A stretch of DNA of 33,492 nt from assembly GCA_903939515.1 (NCBI GenBank), contig CAJAHH010000099.1, forward strand, positions 1 to 33,492. The letters run 5' to 3'. Made by a program: the position numbers and the translations under genes. Origin of the DNA: an uncultured Verrucomicrobiota bacterium. Lineage in GTDB: Bacteria; Verrucomicrobiota; Verrucomicrobiia; Limisphaerales; UBA9464. The notes under the pieces are model-generated. The model had not been told where the DNA came from. It worked only from the letters and a program-made list of their open reading frames with translations, and ran no database searches. This document shows, in pieces, positions 15,171-23,765 of this stretch; the first letter of the stretch is position 1; each line of letters begins with the position of its first letter.

Positions 15171-17408
15171 GTGCGCTCCACCCTGCTCTTCCTCTGCCTT
15201 CTGGGACTAGCCTCGGCAGAGGCTGCGTCGCTGAACCCCAAGTCGCCGCCGCAGAAGCCCGTTGGTAAATCGCCTGCCCGAAGCACCAAGACCACTGCGG
15301 AACCAACTGGCCGCACAACGGCCCAATTGGTGGACAAAACCCGCACGGCCATTGTCCGGATTGACGGTCGAGGCCGTGACGGCACCCAGGAGGGCGTCGG
15401 CACCGGGTTTATCATCGATGCGGAAGGACTCATCGCCACCAGCTTGCACGTCATCGGCGAAGGGAGATCGGTGCAGGTACGCCTGGCCGACGGCAGCACT
15501 CCGGAGGTCATCGGCATCCACGCCTGGGATCGGCCGCATGATCTAGCCATCCTTAGGGTTCGGGCTACCGGGCTGAACGCCTTGCCTTTGGGAGACAGCG
15601 ACAGCCTGCCTCAGGGGGCATCGGTCATCGCCTTAGGCCATCCGCTGGGCCTCAACCAGAGCGTCGTGGAAGGAGTTCTCTCTGCGCGTCGGGATCTCGA
15701 AGGGCGCCCCATGCTGCAGTTGGCCATGCCGATCGAACCCGGTAACAGCGGGGGCCCCTTGCTCGATCGATCCGGGCGCGTCCACGGCATCGTGAACGCC
15801 AAGAGCCTGCTGACCCAAAATCTCGGTTTTGCCACGCCCGCCAATCACCTCAAGGCTCTACTCAAGCAACCCAACCCCATGGCCATGGATCGCTGGTTGC
15901 GTCAGGGGGCTCTCAACACCAACCAGTGGGAATCCTTCCTCGGTTCCCATTGGCGCCAGAAAGGCGGTCGCATTCTAGTGGAGGGCACGGGCGCAGGTTT
16001 TGGCGGTCGCGCCTATCTCTTGAAACGCGACGCCGCTCCGGAAGGCACCGAACTTCAGGTTTCCGTTCGTCTCGACGACAATTCCGGAGCCGCCGGATTA
16101 ATCTTCGCCGGCGACGAGAACGGTCGGCACTACGGCTTCTACCCGACCGGCGGAGAACTCCGTCTGACCGCCTTCGAGGGACCCGATGTCTTCTCGTGGA
16201 GGATCCTGGGCACGGTGCCTTCGGCCGCGTATCGCAATGGCGACTGGAACAGCCTCCGAGTGCGGCGAACCGACGGAGTCTGGGAATGCTCCGTCAATGG
16301 TGAGGTGGTTTTCCGAAGCAAGGACAGTGCGCTCAATGGCTCTCGGGTTGGGTTGGCCAAATTCCGCAACACGGCCGCAGAGTTCCGCGACTTTCGTGTG
16401 GGCAAGGCCACGGCCGACGCAGAGCTGCCGCCGGATGTGGTGGCCAGCTTCACGGCCGGCCGCGAACCACGGGAAGCACTCAAAGCTCACCCGGGGCCCG
16501 CCGATCGATTCCTCCAAGAACGTGCTCAGCGCCTGGAGAGCGAGGCGACCCGTTTGCGCAAACTGGCGAAGGAGCTGCACCGCGAAATCGCTCGTGAAGC
16601 CTTGGTGTCGGAGTTGTCGCGCTCGCCGTCCGAGATTCGCCTGACCCACGCCACACTACTGCTGGCCTGGCACGATCACCCCGGGCTCAATATCACCGAC
16701 ACCGAACGTCAATTAGCCGAACTCGGCACGGAAGCTCGGTTGATGGTCAGTCAGGCCAAAACCGGACCAGACCGAATCGCGGCCCTGCGCCGATTCTTGT
16801 TCGAAGAGCAAGGCTTCCATGGCAGTCGGGGCGACTACCGCAATCCGGCCAACAGTCACCTGCAAAGCGTGCTCGAAGACCGCGAAGGCATTCCCATCAC
16901 TCTGAGCATTGTGTTCTTAGAAGTGGCCAAAGCAGCGGGCATTGAGCATTTAGAAGGCCTACCCCTGCCCGGTCACTTTTTGGTGCGCCATGCACCGCCG
17001 GGAGAACCCGCCCGACTCTATGATCCCTTTAATGGCGGCATCCCCATCACCTTTTCCGAGGCCGACGAACTGGGTACAGAAAGTGCCGGGGTGCCCATCC
17101 GCAGCGAATTTCTCGAAGCAGCCAGCCCACGATCCATTCTCATCCGAATGATCAACAATTTGCGAAGCTTCACGATGGAGCGCTCGGGCATCGAAGCGGC
17201 CCTCCCCTATTCCGACCTACTGGTCGCACTGGCCCCAGATGCACGCAGTGCGGCCGCAGAGCGGGTCGATCGAGCCCGGCTCAAATCCCAAATCGGAGAT
17301 CGTGACGGAGCCGCCGCCGACCTCCGAGCAGTTCTTGAAACCGTGCCGACGGGCCCTCAAGAGGCGCGTATCCGAGACGCCCTAAAAGCCCTAGAAAATC
17401 GCCCCTGA
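15171..17408 (+). CDS. Secreted trypsin-like serine protease fused to LamG-like and SirB1/transglutaminase-like domains
   Basis: This 745-residue protein starts with GTG at 15171, 9 bp after the upstream gene. It has a signal peptide (about 1-19). Residues 50-230 are an S1C (DegP/HtrA-type) trypsin fold with triad His93, Asp124 and Ser193 (TSLHVIG, HDLAIL, GNSGGPL). No PDZ domain follows. About 250-412 is a beta-rich module resembling LamG or DUF1080 (3-keto-disaccharide hydrolase-like). A charged helical, coiled-coil-like stretch spans about 440-485. About 535-680 matches the SirB1 N-terminal transglutaminase-like domain (GIPITLSIVFLEVA, GLPLPGHFLVRH, LYDPFNGG), and the last 60 residues look TPR-like. 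SirB1-type domains are normally separate cytosolic proteins, so this export-directed fusion is unusual. Confidence 0.85.
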   Translation: MRSTLLFLCLLGLASAEAASLNPKSPPQKPVGKSPARSTKTTAEPTGRTTAQLVDKTRTAIVRIDGRGRDGTQEGVGTGFIIDAEGLIATSLHVIGEGRSVQVRLADGSTPEVIGIHAWDRPHDLAILRVRATGLNALPLGDSDSLPQGASVIALGHPLGLNQSVVEGVLSARRDLEGRPMLQLAMPIEPGNSGGPLLDRSGRVHGIVNAKSLLTQNLGFATPANHLKALLKQPNPMAMDRWLRQGALNTNQWESFLGSHWRQKGGRILVEGTGAGFGGRAYLLKRDAAPEGTELQVSVRLDDNSGAAGLIFAGDENGRHYGFYPTGGELRLTAFEGPDVFSWRILGTVPSAAYRNGDWNSLRVRRTDGVWECSVNGEVVFRSKDSALNGSRVGLAKFRNTAAEFRDFRVGKATADAELPPDVVASFTAGREPREALKAHPGPADRFLQERAQRLESEATRLRKLAKELHREIAREALVSELSRSPSEIRLTHATLLLAWHDHPGLNITDTERQLAELGTEARLMVSQAKTGPDRIAALRRFLFEEQGFHGSRGDYRNPANSHLQSVLEDREGIPITLSIVFLEVAKAAGIEHLEGLPLPGHFLVRHAPPGEPARLYDPFNGGIPITFSEADELGTESAGVPIRSEFLEAASPRSILIRMINNLRSFTMERSGIEAALPYSDLLVALAPDARSAAAERVDRARLKSQIGDRDGAAADLRAVLETVPTGPQEARIRDALKALENRP

Positions 17409-17430
17409 CAATCCGGAGACCGGACCGCCT

Positions 17431-17451
17431 TGGGGTGACCCCAGTCTTTTT
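17431..17451 (+). terminator. Rho-independent terminator after the protease fusion gene
   Basis: Stem TGGGG/CCCCA (17431-17435, 17439-17443) with loop TGA is followed by GTCTTTTT. It lies 22 bp past the stop of the protease gene. It ends the amidohydrolase-protease transcription unit. Confidence 0.75.
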
Positions 17452-17463
17452 GTAGCCCGCTGG

Positions 17464-17916
17464 CTAGCGGACCGGTGGCACCTTTGAGAGTTTGCGTTGC
17501 AGGGATCGGCGGTGGATGCCCAACCGACGGGCCGCCGCGGAGATATTTCCATCGCAGTCACTCAGGGCGCGCTGAATGTGAACCCACTCGAGTCGTTGCA
17601 ACGACTGCATAGAATCTTCTGGAGGCTCCTTCATTTGCCCAATGCGCCTCAACTCGGCCAAGGCTTTGGAGGCCTCGTCGACACCCACCATCCAGACCTC
17701 CGACGCACCGAAGGTGCCTTCTATCGAGGGAGTTTCAGAACCAGCGACTCCCAGGTGGCGCCGCTGTTCACCCCAAGGCAAAACCCGCAGGCCTAACGAT
17801 TCCAACGCAACCCGGACCCGCTCGGCCTGGCCCGGGTCTCCTGCTATTACCAGAGTTGGCAGGCGCGACCCGGACGAATCGGATCTTGCTGTCGCCTCAG
17901 GGGTGTTTACGGCCAT
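17464..17916 (-). CDS. Small Fis-type HTH regulator (RegA/ActR-like C-terminus)
   Basis: The protein has 150 residues from ATG 17916; a TTG at 17949, 1 nt after the upstream PepSY stop, would give 161 residues and tight coupling. The last 45 residues are a Fis-type helix-turn-helix ([34 protein letters not shown]) like that of RegA/ActR/PrrA response regulators. The N-terminal part starts like a receiver ([24 protein letters not shown]) but lacks the acidic pair and the phospho-acceptor Asp, and is shortened. It is therefore probably a phosphorylation-independent DNA-binding protein. It is the last gene of a TonB-receptor/PepSY cluster and may control it. Confidence 0.7.
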   Translation of the reverse strand: MAVNTPEATARSDSSGSRLPTLVIAGDPGQAERVRVALESLGLRVLPWGEQRRHLGVAGSETPSIEGTFGASEVWMVGVDEASKALAELRRIGQMKEPPEDSMQSLQRLEWVHIQRALSDCDGNISAAARRLGIHRRSLQRKLSKVPPVR

Positions 17917-17950
17917 GGAAGCTCTAGAAAATCGATCACTCAGGGACAAA

Positions 17951-18652
17951 TTAGACGCGCGGCCGGGTAAGTACGAAGAGGACCACCCCGGACAGGCTCA
18001 ACCCGAAGATACCGGCCGTTCCGATAACGAGAATTCCATCGCGCAGCACCTTGTTGGGAATAAAGGACAGCTTGTGCAAGTTGCTGAAAATGTTCGCCTC
18101 CCATTGCCGACCGTCGTCGGTAAAGCGGGTCACGCTTTCGGTCATCGTGCTCACGTAAACTCGCCGTCCCGCCGGATCCCCCGTCTCCATCCGGTACACC
18201 GGGAGCATGCGGAAAATTGGTATGTATTCGGAGTCGAAGGCCGTCAGGAAAGCCGTTTTCCGGACCGCCGCACCGCCAAAAAATCGTGTGGCAATCTCAG
18301 CGGCGAAGACCTCATCGCGCTCCGGAACTAACTTGCCCGTGGCGCCGCTAACATAAGCGGGGGCCTTGGCCTCCCGCGCCCAAACCACGTAGGTGGGTTC
18401 TCCAGCGATCATCCTCAAGTTCACGGCCCGAACCCCACTCGCCGCCGCGGGCACCGCTTGGACGGCGTGTGCCAGCGAAATGTGCACCGTGTTCACCGGT
18501 ATTTCAGGGCCACTAGGAATCGCCTTGGGCGGCGGATCCTGCGTCCATGTCATGACCTGATGAATAACGCCGCTGGAGGAGGCCAGTAGCGCACTCAGAC
18601 TGAAGACCAATCCGAGCCATCGATGCAGTTGACGAAGAGTTTTTGGGTTCAT
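17951..18652 (-). CDS. PepSY domain membrane protein
   Basis: The protein has 233 residues from ATG 18652 ([15 protein letters not shown]), a typical PepSY-associated TM helix start. TM1 is about residues 12-32. A large extracytoplasmic part with PepSY-type segments follows ([26 protein letters not shown]-like region near 165-180, and NLHKLSFIP). A C-terminal TM helix is at about 207-230. Members often accompany siderophore TonB receptors and take part in metal reduction or transfer at the inner membrane. It is 26 bp downstream of the receptor and 1 nt before a possible TTG start of the regulator, so the three likely form one operon. Confidence 0.82.
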   Translation of the reverse strand: MNPKTLRQLHRWLGLVFSLSALLASSSGVIHQVMTWTQDPPPKAIPSGPEIPVNTVHISLAHAVQAVPAAASGVRAVNLRMIAGEPTYVVWAREAKAPAYVSGATGKLVPERDEVFAAEIATRFFGGAAVRKTAFLTAFDSEYIPIFRMLPVYRMETGDPAGRRVYVSTMTESVTRFTDDGRQWEANIFSNLHKLSFIPNKVLRDGILVIGTAGIFGLSLSGVVLFVLTRPRV

Positions 18653-18677
18653 GGAATCTCGAGAATACAGCGTTTGG

Positions 18678-20780
18678 TCAGAAGCGGATCTCGACCCCGC
18701 CAAAGAAGGATCGCCCGTCTCCTGGGTTGTAGGCGGCACTGGCCGGAGTCGCTCGATTCAGGACCCCGGTGGTGGCGATGTAGGCCTTGTCGGTGAGGTT
18801 CCGAGCATCGAAAAACAGCGAGACTCCACGCCGCGTCTGGTATCCGACACGGAGTCCAAGAATCGCATATCCCGGCGCATTGGCCGCATCCGTGTTGGCC
18901 AAGTCGATGGCGTAGGACTCAGGAGCCCACTCAACATTCGGTCCGAAGTAAAAGCCGCTCGGGTGCTGGTACTTCAACTCACCCCGAAGGTAGTGCCGAG
19001 GAACACCCGGCAAACGGTTGTCGCCATAGGTTGTATCCCCGTCGAAGCGGAAATCGTTGAACAAGTAATTGCCCTGAAGGCGAATACCGTCGTTCGGAAC
19101 CTCGGCTCCCGTCGCCAGAAGACCATCGACCACTCGCCAACCCCCACCCAACTCCACGCCCCGGTGGATGGTCCGTCCGGCATTCAAGGTCTGGGTGATG
19201 GGGGGATTAAAATTACCCACCTGAAGGCTCAGAAGTTCATCTTCCAACCACGCCTGATACAACGACGCGTCCCAGTCGAAACGGCCCAATTTCCCCCGCG
19301 TTCCAAATTCTAGCGTGGTGCCCGTTTGGGCGTTTAATTGCACTAGCCCATTGGTTGCACCCGGGGTCGCTGGCCGGCTTAACTCACCGAAAGTGGGGGG
19401 TTCAAAATTGCGGCTCACATTGCCAAAGATCTGAACGCCGCTGGCGGCCTCCCAGATCGCTCCCAGCTTGGGATTGAATCCGAGGTAGTCTTGAGTGTCG
19501 GTTTGATCACCGTCGGCAAGGAACCGGTCGGCGAACTCCCGTCGGGAGTAAGTGACCGAAGTGCCCGCCACCACGCTCCATCGGTCGTTGAGTTTGAGCG
19601 AGTCCTCGAAGTAGGTGTCCAGATTGGCCGAGGTCTGAGTGCTCTCGGCCGTCTTAGCTCCGCGGCGGGGGCGTCCCGCGAAAGTCCCATTCACGAAGCG
19701 ATTGTCCTCCGCCCATCCATAGACGGGTGCGAAACCGGCGGTCAGGCGGTTGCCGTATCCGGCGATCTCGCTCGAATGGACCATGCGAGCATCCAAGCCC
19801 AGATCGTTCGAGTTCTGGTCGAGAACCTGAAAAATGGGATGGTCCAAATCCTTGTAGCTCCAAAATCCGGAGACCTGTGCCTGAGTTTGATCCGAGGTCC
19901 AAGCCAAGCGATCACTCAATCGGTACAGCGAGTAGTCTCGCTTCTGGTCACCAGCGAAACTGCCCAACCGGGGATTATTTAGGGCGTTGCTTAGCGATAA
20001 CGATCCGGGCAACTGGGAATCAGAACGCACCGCGGTGAACCACAGGCGATTCTCCGCCTGATCCGAAATCCGGTACCCCACATTAGCCATCACTCGATCG
20101 GTGTCCTGCGCGGCGTGTTGGCGGTAGCCGTCTTGAGTGAAGTGCGTGAGACTCGCGTAGTAGTCGGCGGGCCCCGAAGAAAACCCACTGCTGACCTGCC
20201 CGCGCACGTAGGCGAAGGATCCTAATTCGAGACGGGATTGGAACGGACTGGCATCCCGCCCCGTCGGACTCACAAAATTAACAGCTCCACCCAGCGTCGT
20301 GCCTCCGTAACGCAGGGCATTGGCACCGCGCCACACCTCAATGTAGCGGGTCGACAAGGGTTCAATGGACTGCATGTCCACACCGCCATCGGCCAAGTTG
20401 AGTGGTGTGCCATCTTGAAGAATCTTGAGGCCGCGTCCGTGGAAGGTGCGTTGGAGACCCGATCCGCGGATCGAAATGCGGGCCTCCTCAGACCCGAAGC
20501 GGGACTGAACGTAGACCCCGGTTGTGAAGTCGAGCGCATCGCGCAGCGTGGAGGCTCGCCCTTGGCGCACTGTGTCGCCATCGACGAGGCCTGTGCCACC
20601 GGGGACGCGGGCTAGGTCTGCCGCCGCCGCAGTCATTGAGGGCACGGTGAGGGTGGGCTCCAACACGCCTTCGACCATGACTTTGGGCAAGGTTTTGGAT
20701 TCAGCGGCCTGAAGAATGGAAGCGCCTAAAATAGCGGTGACGCAGGACGAAACGGAAAGAGCAGAAAACGAAGAATTCAT
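18678..20780 (-). CDS. TonB-dependent outer-membrane receptor (FecA-like)
   Basis: This imports an iron chelate or related ligand across the outer membrane using TonB energy. It has 700 residues from ATG 20780 (MNSSFSALS); the frame is open to 20873, but only this start gives a normal signal peptide (hydrophobic core to about residue 25, cleavage near LQAAES). The plug domain (about 45-170) has RISIRGSGLQR, the TonB-box-like segment KVMVEGVLEP and FVSPTGRD. The 22-strand barrel follows, ending with the diagnostic C-terminal FGGVEIRF. The substrate is unknown; a PepSY partner downstream favours iron siderophore over vitamin uptake. The upstream 237 bp contain several inverted repeats. No clear Shine-Dalgarno. 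Confidence 0.92.
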   Translation of the reverse strand: MNSSFSALSVSSCVTAILGASILQAAESKTLPKVMVEGVLEPTLTVPSMTAAAADLARVPGGTGLVDGDTVRQGRASTLRDALDFTTGVYVQSRFGSEEARISIRGSGLQRTFHGRGLKILQDGTPLNLADGGVDMQSIEPLSTRYIEVWRGANALRYGGTTLGGAVNFVSPTGRDASPFQSRLELGSFAYVRGQVSSGFSSGPADYYASLTHFTQDGYRQHAAQDTDRVMANVGYRISDQAENRLWFTAVRSDSQLPGSLSLSNALNNPRLGSFAGDQKRDYSLYRLSDRLAWTSDQTQAQVSGFWSYKDLDHPIFQVLDQNSNDLGLDARMVHSSEIAGYGNRLTAGFAPVYGWAEDNRFVNGTFAGRPRRGAKTAESTQTSANLDTYFEDSLKLNDRWSVVAGTSVTYSRREFADRFLADGDQTDTQDYLGFNPKLGAIWEAASGVQIFGNVSRNFEPPTFGELSRPATPGATNGLVQLNAQTGTTLEFGTRGKLGRFDWDASLYQAWLEDELLSLQVGNFNPPITQTLNAGRTIHRGVELGGGWRVVDGLLATGAEVPNDGIRLQGNYLFNDFRFDGDTTYGDNRLPGVPRHYLRGELKYQHPSGFYFGPNVEWAPESYAIDLANTDAANAPGYAILGLRVGYQTRRGVSLFFDARNLTDKAYIATTGVLNRATPASAAYNPGDGRSFFGGVEIRF

Positions 20781-20849
20781 GACAGGTGAACAGCGGACGA
20801 TTGAGACAGAGGACTCCGGATGGGTTTCCCGGAAACGGAGCGCGCCCAA

Positions 20850-20893
20850 CCGGAAACAGGCGCGACCCAACACATCGGGACAGGGGTTTCCGG
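20850..20893 (-). promoter_or_regulatory. Inverted repeat in the receptor gene leader
   Basis: CCGGAAAC (20850-20857) and GTTTCCGG (20886-20893) are perfect inverted copies about 70 bp before the receptor start. A related half-site occurs at 20829-20836. This may be a leader hairpin or regulator site; I could not match it to a cobalamin riboswitch or a Fur box. Confidence 0.35.
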
Positions 20894-20934
20894 CGATTCA
20901 CGAGGACTGAGTCCTGTCAAACGACCCACCGCGC

Positions 20935-20948
20935 GGCTTACTTAAGCC
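20935..20948. promoter_or_regulatory. Palindrome upstream of the receptor gene
   Basis: GGCTTA-CT-TAAGCC is a perfect 6-bp inverted repeat with a 2-nt centre, about 155 bp before the receptor start, in the AT-richer part of the gap. It is a candidate operator. No -10/-35 pair can be assigned with confidence. Confidence 0.3.
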
Positions 20949-21017
20949 AATAGGGACCTGTGTGCGTTTGAAGGAGGATTCGGGACGCAGCCCGAACCCC
21001 TCAAGATTCACCGAAAA

Positions 21018-21401
21018 TTAGGCGTGCCGAGGAGGCTGCCACGGCGGTGAGCCAGAACGACTGAGTGCACGTTGATCCCGGGCGGGCGAGTGCTCGAAGG
21101 AGGATATTTCAGGCACGGGCAACTCAAAGGCCCGATCTGACGGGACCATGTCGGTCTTCGCAAAGGAGAAGACGAGGGTGGTCTGCTGCTGTTGGTTGTC
21201 GCGGCCCTGGCGGACCACCTTGCATAGAGCGCACGGATGGTGTCCGTCAAAGGTGGTTTCGATGGCCTGCACCCAGTCCATCTGAGTGCTGCGATCGAGG
21301 AGCATGACCGTCCAAGCAACGGACTGGAGCAAGGTCCATTGAAACCCGAGGGATATCCCCACGAGTCCAATCACCAACCATTGGCTCCACCGTTTCCTCA
21401 C
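21018..21401 (-). CDS. Small membrane-anchored protein with HPCALC motif, upstream of the receptor
   Basis: The protein has 127 residues from GTG 21401 (MRKRWSQWLVIGLVG); a TTG at 21440 would add 13 residues. The N-terminus is a basic stretch followed by a hydrophobic segment (about 7-35), so a signal anchor. After it comes GHHPCALCKVV with a C-x2-C pair next to two His residues, which could bind a metal or form a disulphide. A Gln-rich linker (NQQQQTT) and a proline-rich C-terminus follow. I do not recognise a named family. It reads toward the TonB receptor 237 bp downstream, so a metal-related accessory role is plausible but not shown. Confidence 0.6.
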   Translation of the reverse strand: MRKRWSQWLVIGLVGISLGFQWTLLQSVAWTVMLLDRSTQMDWVQAIETTFDGHHPCALCKVVRQGRDNQQQQTTLVFSFAKTDMVPSDRAFELPVPEISSFEHSPARDQRALSRSGSPPWQPPRHA

Positions 21402-21466
21402 TTTGAGGTCAATGAAGCATGGGGGTTGGAAGCGCGTCAACCTTCACTGCCTGTTTGAGCGCTGGA

Positions 21467-21493
21467 GGGTCTGCGGTTTTTTGCCGCAGACCC
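21467..21493 (-). terminator. Hairpin between the hydrolase and the small membrane protein
   Basis: A perfect 10-bp inverted repeat (GGGTCTGCGG at 21467-21476, CCGCAGACCC at 21484-21493) surrounds a 7-nt T-rich loop. It is 74 bp beyond the hydrolase stop on the minus strand. No U tract follows, so it could be a factor-dependent terminator or a processing hairpin. Confidence 0.45.
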
Positions 21494-21566
21494 GGTGGGA
21501 ACATCCCGTGGTTTGCCTCGAGATCCTCAATAGGGTGTGAGTTCGGAGAGGGGCTGAGCACTCCAA

Positions 21567-23669
21567 TCAACGCATCACCCAAGTCGCAGCGGCGATGGGA
21601 TCGCTGGTGTTCATGGAATTTAATTCGGACTGCCCCAAAGTGATCAACCCGTCTACGTCGCCGTACTTAGCACCGCCCGGCAGGAAGTCCGGCGAGTGGA
21701 TATCCAACACCCGGCCGAATCGAAACTCTCCAAGATGCAAGGCCACCCGATTCAGCGCTGGGCCCGACTGCGCTCGGGCAGCGGCGGCAATCGGAGCCGT
21801 CGCATCCAAGGCAATTAACGAGACCTGGCTCGAGGGCTTCTCATGCCCGCGGATGTACTGCACCGCCGTGAGCACGTCGTGGACTCGGTGCGTGAACACG
21901 GCCGGATTGTAGCCAAAGGTGTACGCCGCGGCCTCCCGTGGGTTTTTGACGCGCGGTGTGCGCGTGAGCGGTCGGCCATCGAGGGAAGACTCACCTTGAT
22001 GCAGCAAATCCAACCCGAGCACCGTTGCTCCACCGTCGACCAATTGCTGGACCGCAGGGACCAGCGAACCCGCAGTGGTATACAACCCTGATTTTCCATC
22101 CGCCGTGAGCCAGACGACGGTCTTGCCGTTCCACTGCTTCGGATGACAGAAAACCACGGGGATCTCTTCCCGACGGGACGTGTTCCGAATCAGGCCCGCC
22201 ATCTGGATCCAGGCTCCGCGGTCTTGCTTGTCCTTGAGAACCCAAGTGAGGGAGCTCGCCGGAGCCGGATCGCGGGCATCCAAGACCACATCCCAACCCA
22301 CCTTCAAGACCTGCCGGTATTGCTCGGGGGAGGCCGAGGCCATGCTCTCGAGCTGACGATTCGAATCCGCGGTCCACAGTTTCAGAAGGCCTCGCTCAAA
22401 CTGCGGATCCGCCGCCATCGGCGCCGGATGTCCGTCATCCCAGACACTCAGTTCCGATCGAGACGAAACCGTGTAGTCGCGCTCCAAGACCGGCTCAGCC
22501 TGACCCAGGTGGAAGTGTTTATTCAGCCAGTTGTAGAAGGCCGTTCGGGACACCGCATTGTAGTTGTGAGGAAAGTGCTCACCACGCTGCAGCATCACCC
22601 GGTCCGCGCCACCGAGGAGGCCGTAAAGGCGTTTGAGTTCAGGGAAGCCTTTGGTGGACATCTCCTTGGTCCAATCATCGGCGGTGGTCATGCCTTGAGG
22701 CTTGGGCGCAAACAGACCGGCAAACTCCACATTGCCCGTGCCCACCCGCAGTAAGCTCGCATTCTCGCAGGTGCAGCCCCCTTGCATGGCCGTGCTCACC
22801 ATGACCGCCGGAAAGGAAAGCGCGATGCGAGGATCGATGCCCGCCAGCAGCATGGTCTGGGTTCCGCCACCACTGGCTCCGGTGATGGCCACGCGCTGAG
22901 GATCCACCTCCGGCAACTCCAGCAGGAAGTCGAGAGACCGCACCGCGTTCCAGGTCTGGAGGCCCATGATGCTCTGGAGATGCGCCTCGGCCTGCGGACT
23001 ATAAAGCCCCCAGTTCTCGGTGGTGTTCATCTCGGGCCGTTGTTTAGCGAAGCTGTGGACCAGTTGACGGGAAAGCTGTTGGGAATCGGAGTCGCCCAAC
23101 ATGTCCCACTGCCATACCACACAGCCCATGCGAGCCAGTTGGACACACATGGACTGAAAGCGGCTCTTGCCTCCCTCAAGAAAGCGCTCCTGACCCGTGG
23201 CGATTTCATTGCGCAATTCCGCGTCGGTGGCCTGGGACAGTCGTGCATCGGCCCAGTGGCCATGCGCAAACAACACGGCGGGAGCCTTGCCGCCCTGAAT
23301 CTTCTTCGGCCGGTACAAGTTGCCGGTCACGAAAAACCCCGGCGCGCTCTCGAACTGCACCTTCTCCACGGTGTAATCACCGCGATCGATTCGCCCGTAG
23401 ATTTGAGCCTTGAGGTCCGACTTGGTCGGCATGGGCCACAATCCTTGCGACACCAAAATCCGCTGGCGCACCTGTGTTGCACGTCGCTCCCAAATCTCCG
23501 GAGTCGCGGGGGGCTGAAAGGGAAAATATCCGTCTAGATCCTTGGGTGGCTGAAGTCGCTGATCCTCGGGGTGTTGACCGACGGCCAGCGCTCGGGGGCC
23601 GTCGGCGGCCATGTTGGAGCTCCAGGACAAGGCAATGGCAACCAACGTGAGAACGCGCAGCGGGGACAT
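21567..23669 (-). CDS. Secreted two-domain alpha/beta hydrolase (acetyl-xylan-esterase-like)
   Basis: The protein has 700 residues from ATG 23669 (MSPLRVLTLVAIALS), which gives a signal peptide; the frame is open to 23726. The first hydrolase domain (about 80-420) has the oxyanion region LFAHGHW and the nucleophile Ser266 in GASGGG. The Asp and His of the triad probably lie in LLGGADRVM and GEHFPHNYN. The fold resembles acetyl xylan esterase (AXE1)/dienelactone-type hydrolases common in Verrucomicrobiota polysaccharide loci. A second, smaller hydrolase-like domain (about 500-690) has no GxSxG: the elbow reads ALDATAP. It probably is catalytically dead or structural. The natural substrate (ester-decorated polysaccharide, perhaps) is inferred. 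Confidence 0.78.
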   Translation of the reverse strand: MSPLRVLTLVAIALSWSSNMAADGPRALAVGQHPEDQRLQPPKDLDGYFPFQPPATPEIWERRATQVRQRILVSQGLWPMPTKSDLKAQIYGRIDRGDYTVEKVQFESAPGFFVTGNLYRPKKIQGGKAPAVLFAHGHWADARLSQATDAELRNEIATGQERFLEGGKSRFQSMCVQLARMGCVVWQWDMLGDSDSQQLSRQLVHSFAKQRPEMNTTENWGLYSPQAEAHLQSIMGLQTWNAVRSLDFLLELPEVDPQRVAITGASGGGTQTMLLAGIDPRIALSFPAVMVSTAMQGGCTCENASLLRVGTGNVEFAGLFAPKPQGMTTADDWTKEMSTKGFPELKRLYGLLGGADRVMLQRGEHFPHNYNAVSRTAFYNWLNKHFHLGQAEPVLERDYTVSSRSELSVWDDGHPAPMAADPQFERGLLKLWTADSNRQLESMASASPEQYRQVLKVGWDVVLDARDPAPASSLTWVLKDKQDRGAWIQMAGLIRNTSRREEIPVVFCHPKQWNGKTVVWLTADGKSGLYTTAGSLVPAVQQLVDGGATVLGLDLLHQGESSLDGRPLTRTPRVKNPREAAAYTFGYNPAVFTHRVHDVLTAVQYIRGHEKPSSQVSLIALDATAPIAAAARAQSGPALNRVALHLGEFRFGRVLDIHSPDFLPGGAKYGDVDGLITLGQSELNSMNTSDPIAAATWVMR

Positions 23670-23765
23670 GAGCCCGAGGCTAACGGGCCGCCAGCCAGAG
23701 ACAACCCCCAGAATCATGGCAGCCATCGGTAGGCACCGTCGCCACCGTCGACGCAGTCCTCTTCC

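Noticed and set aside
20781-21017. Cobalamin riboswitch before the TonB receptor
   Set aside because: I could not find the conserved B12-box pattern or the expected core; only unrelated inverted repeats are visible.
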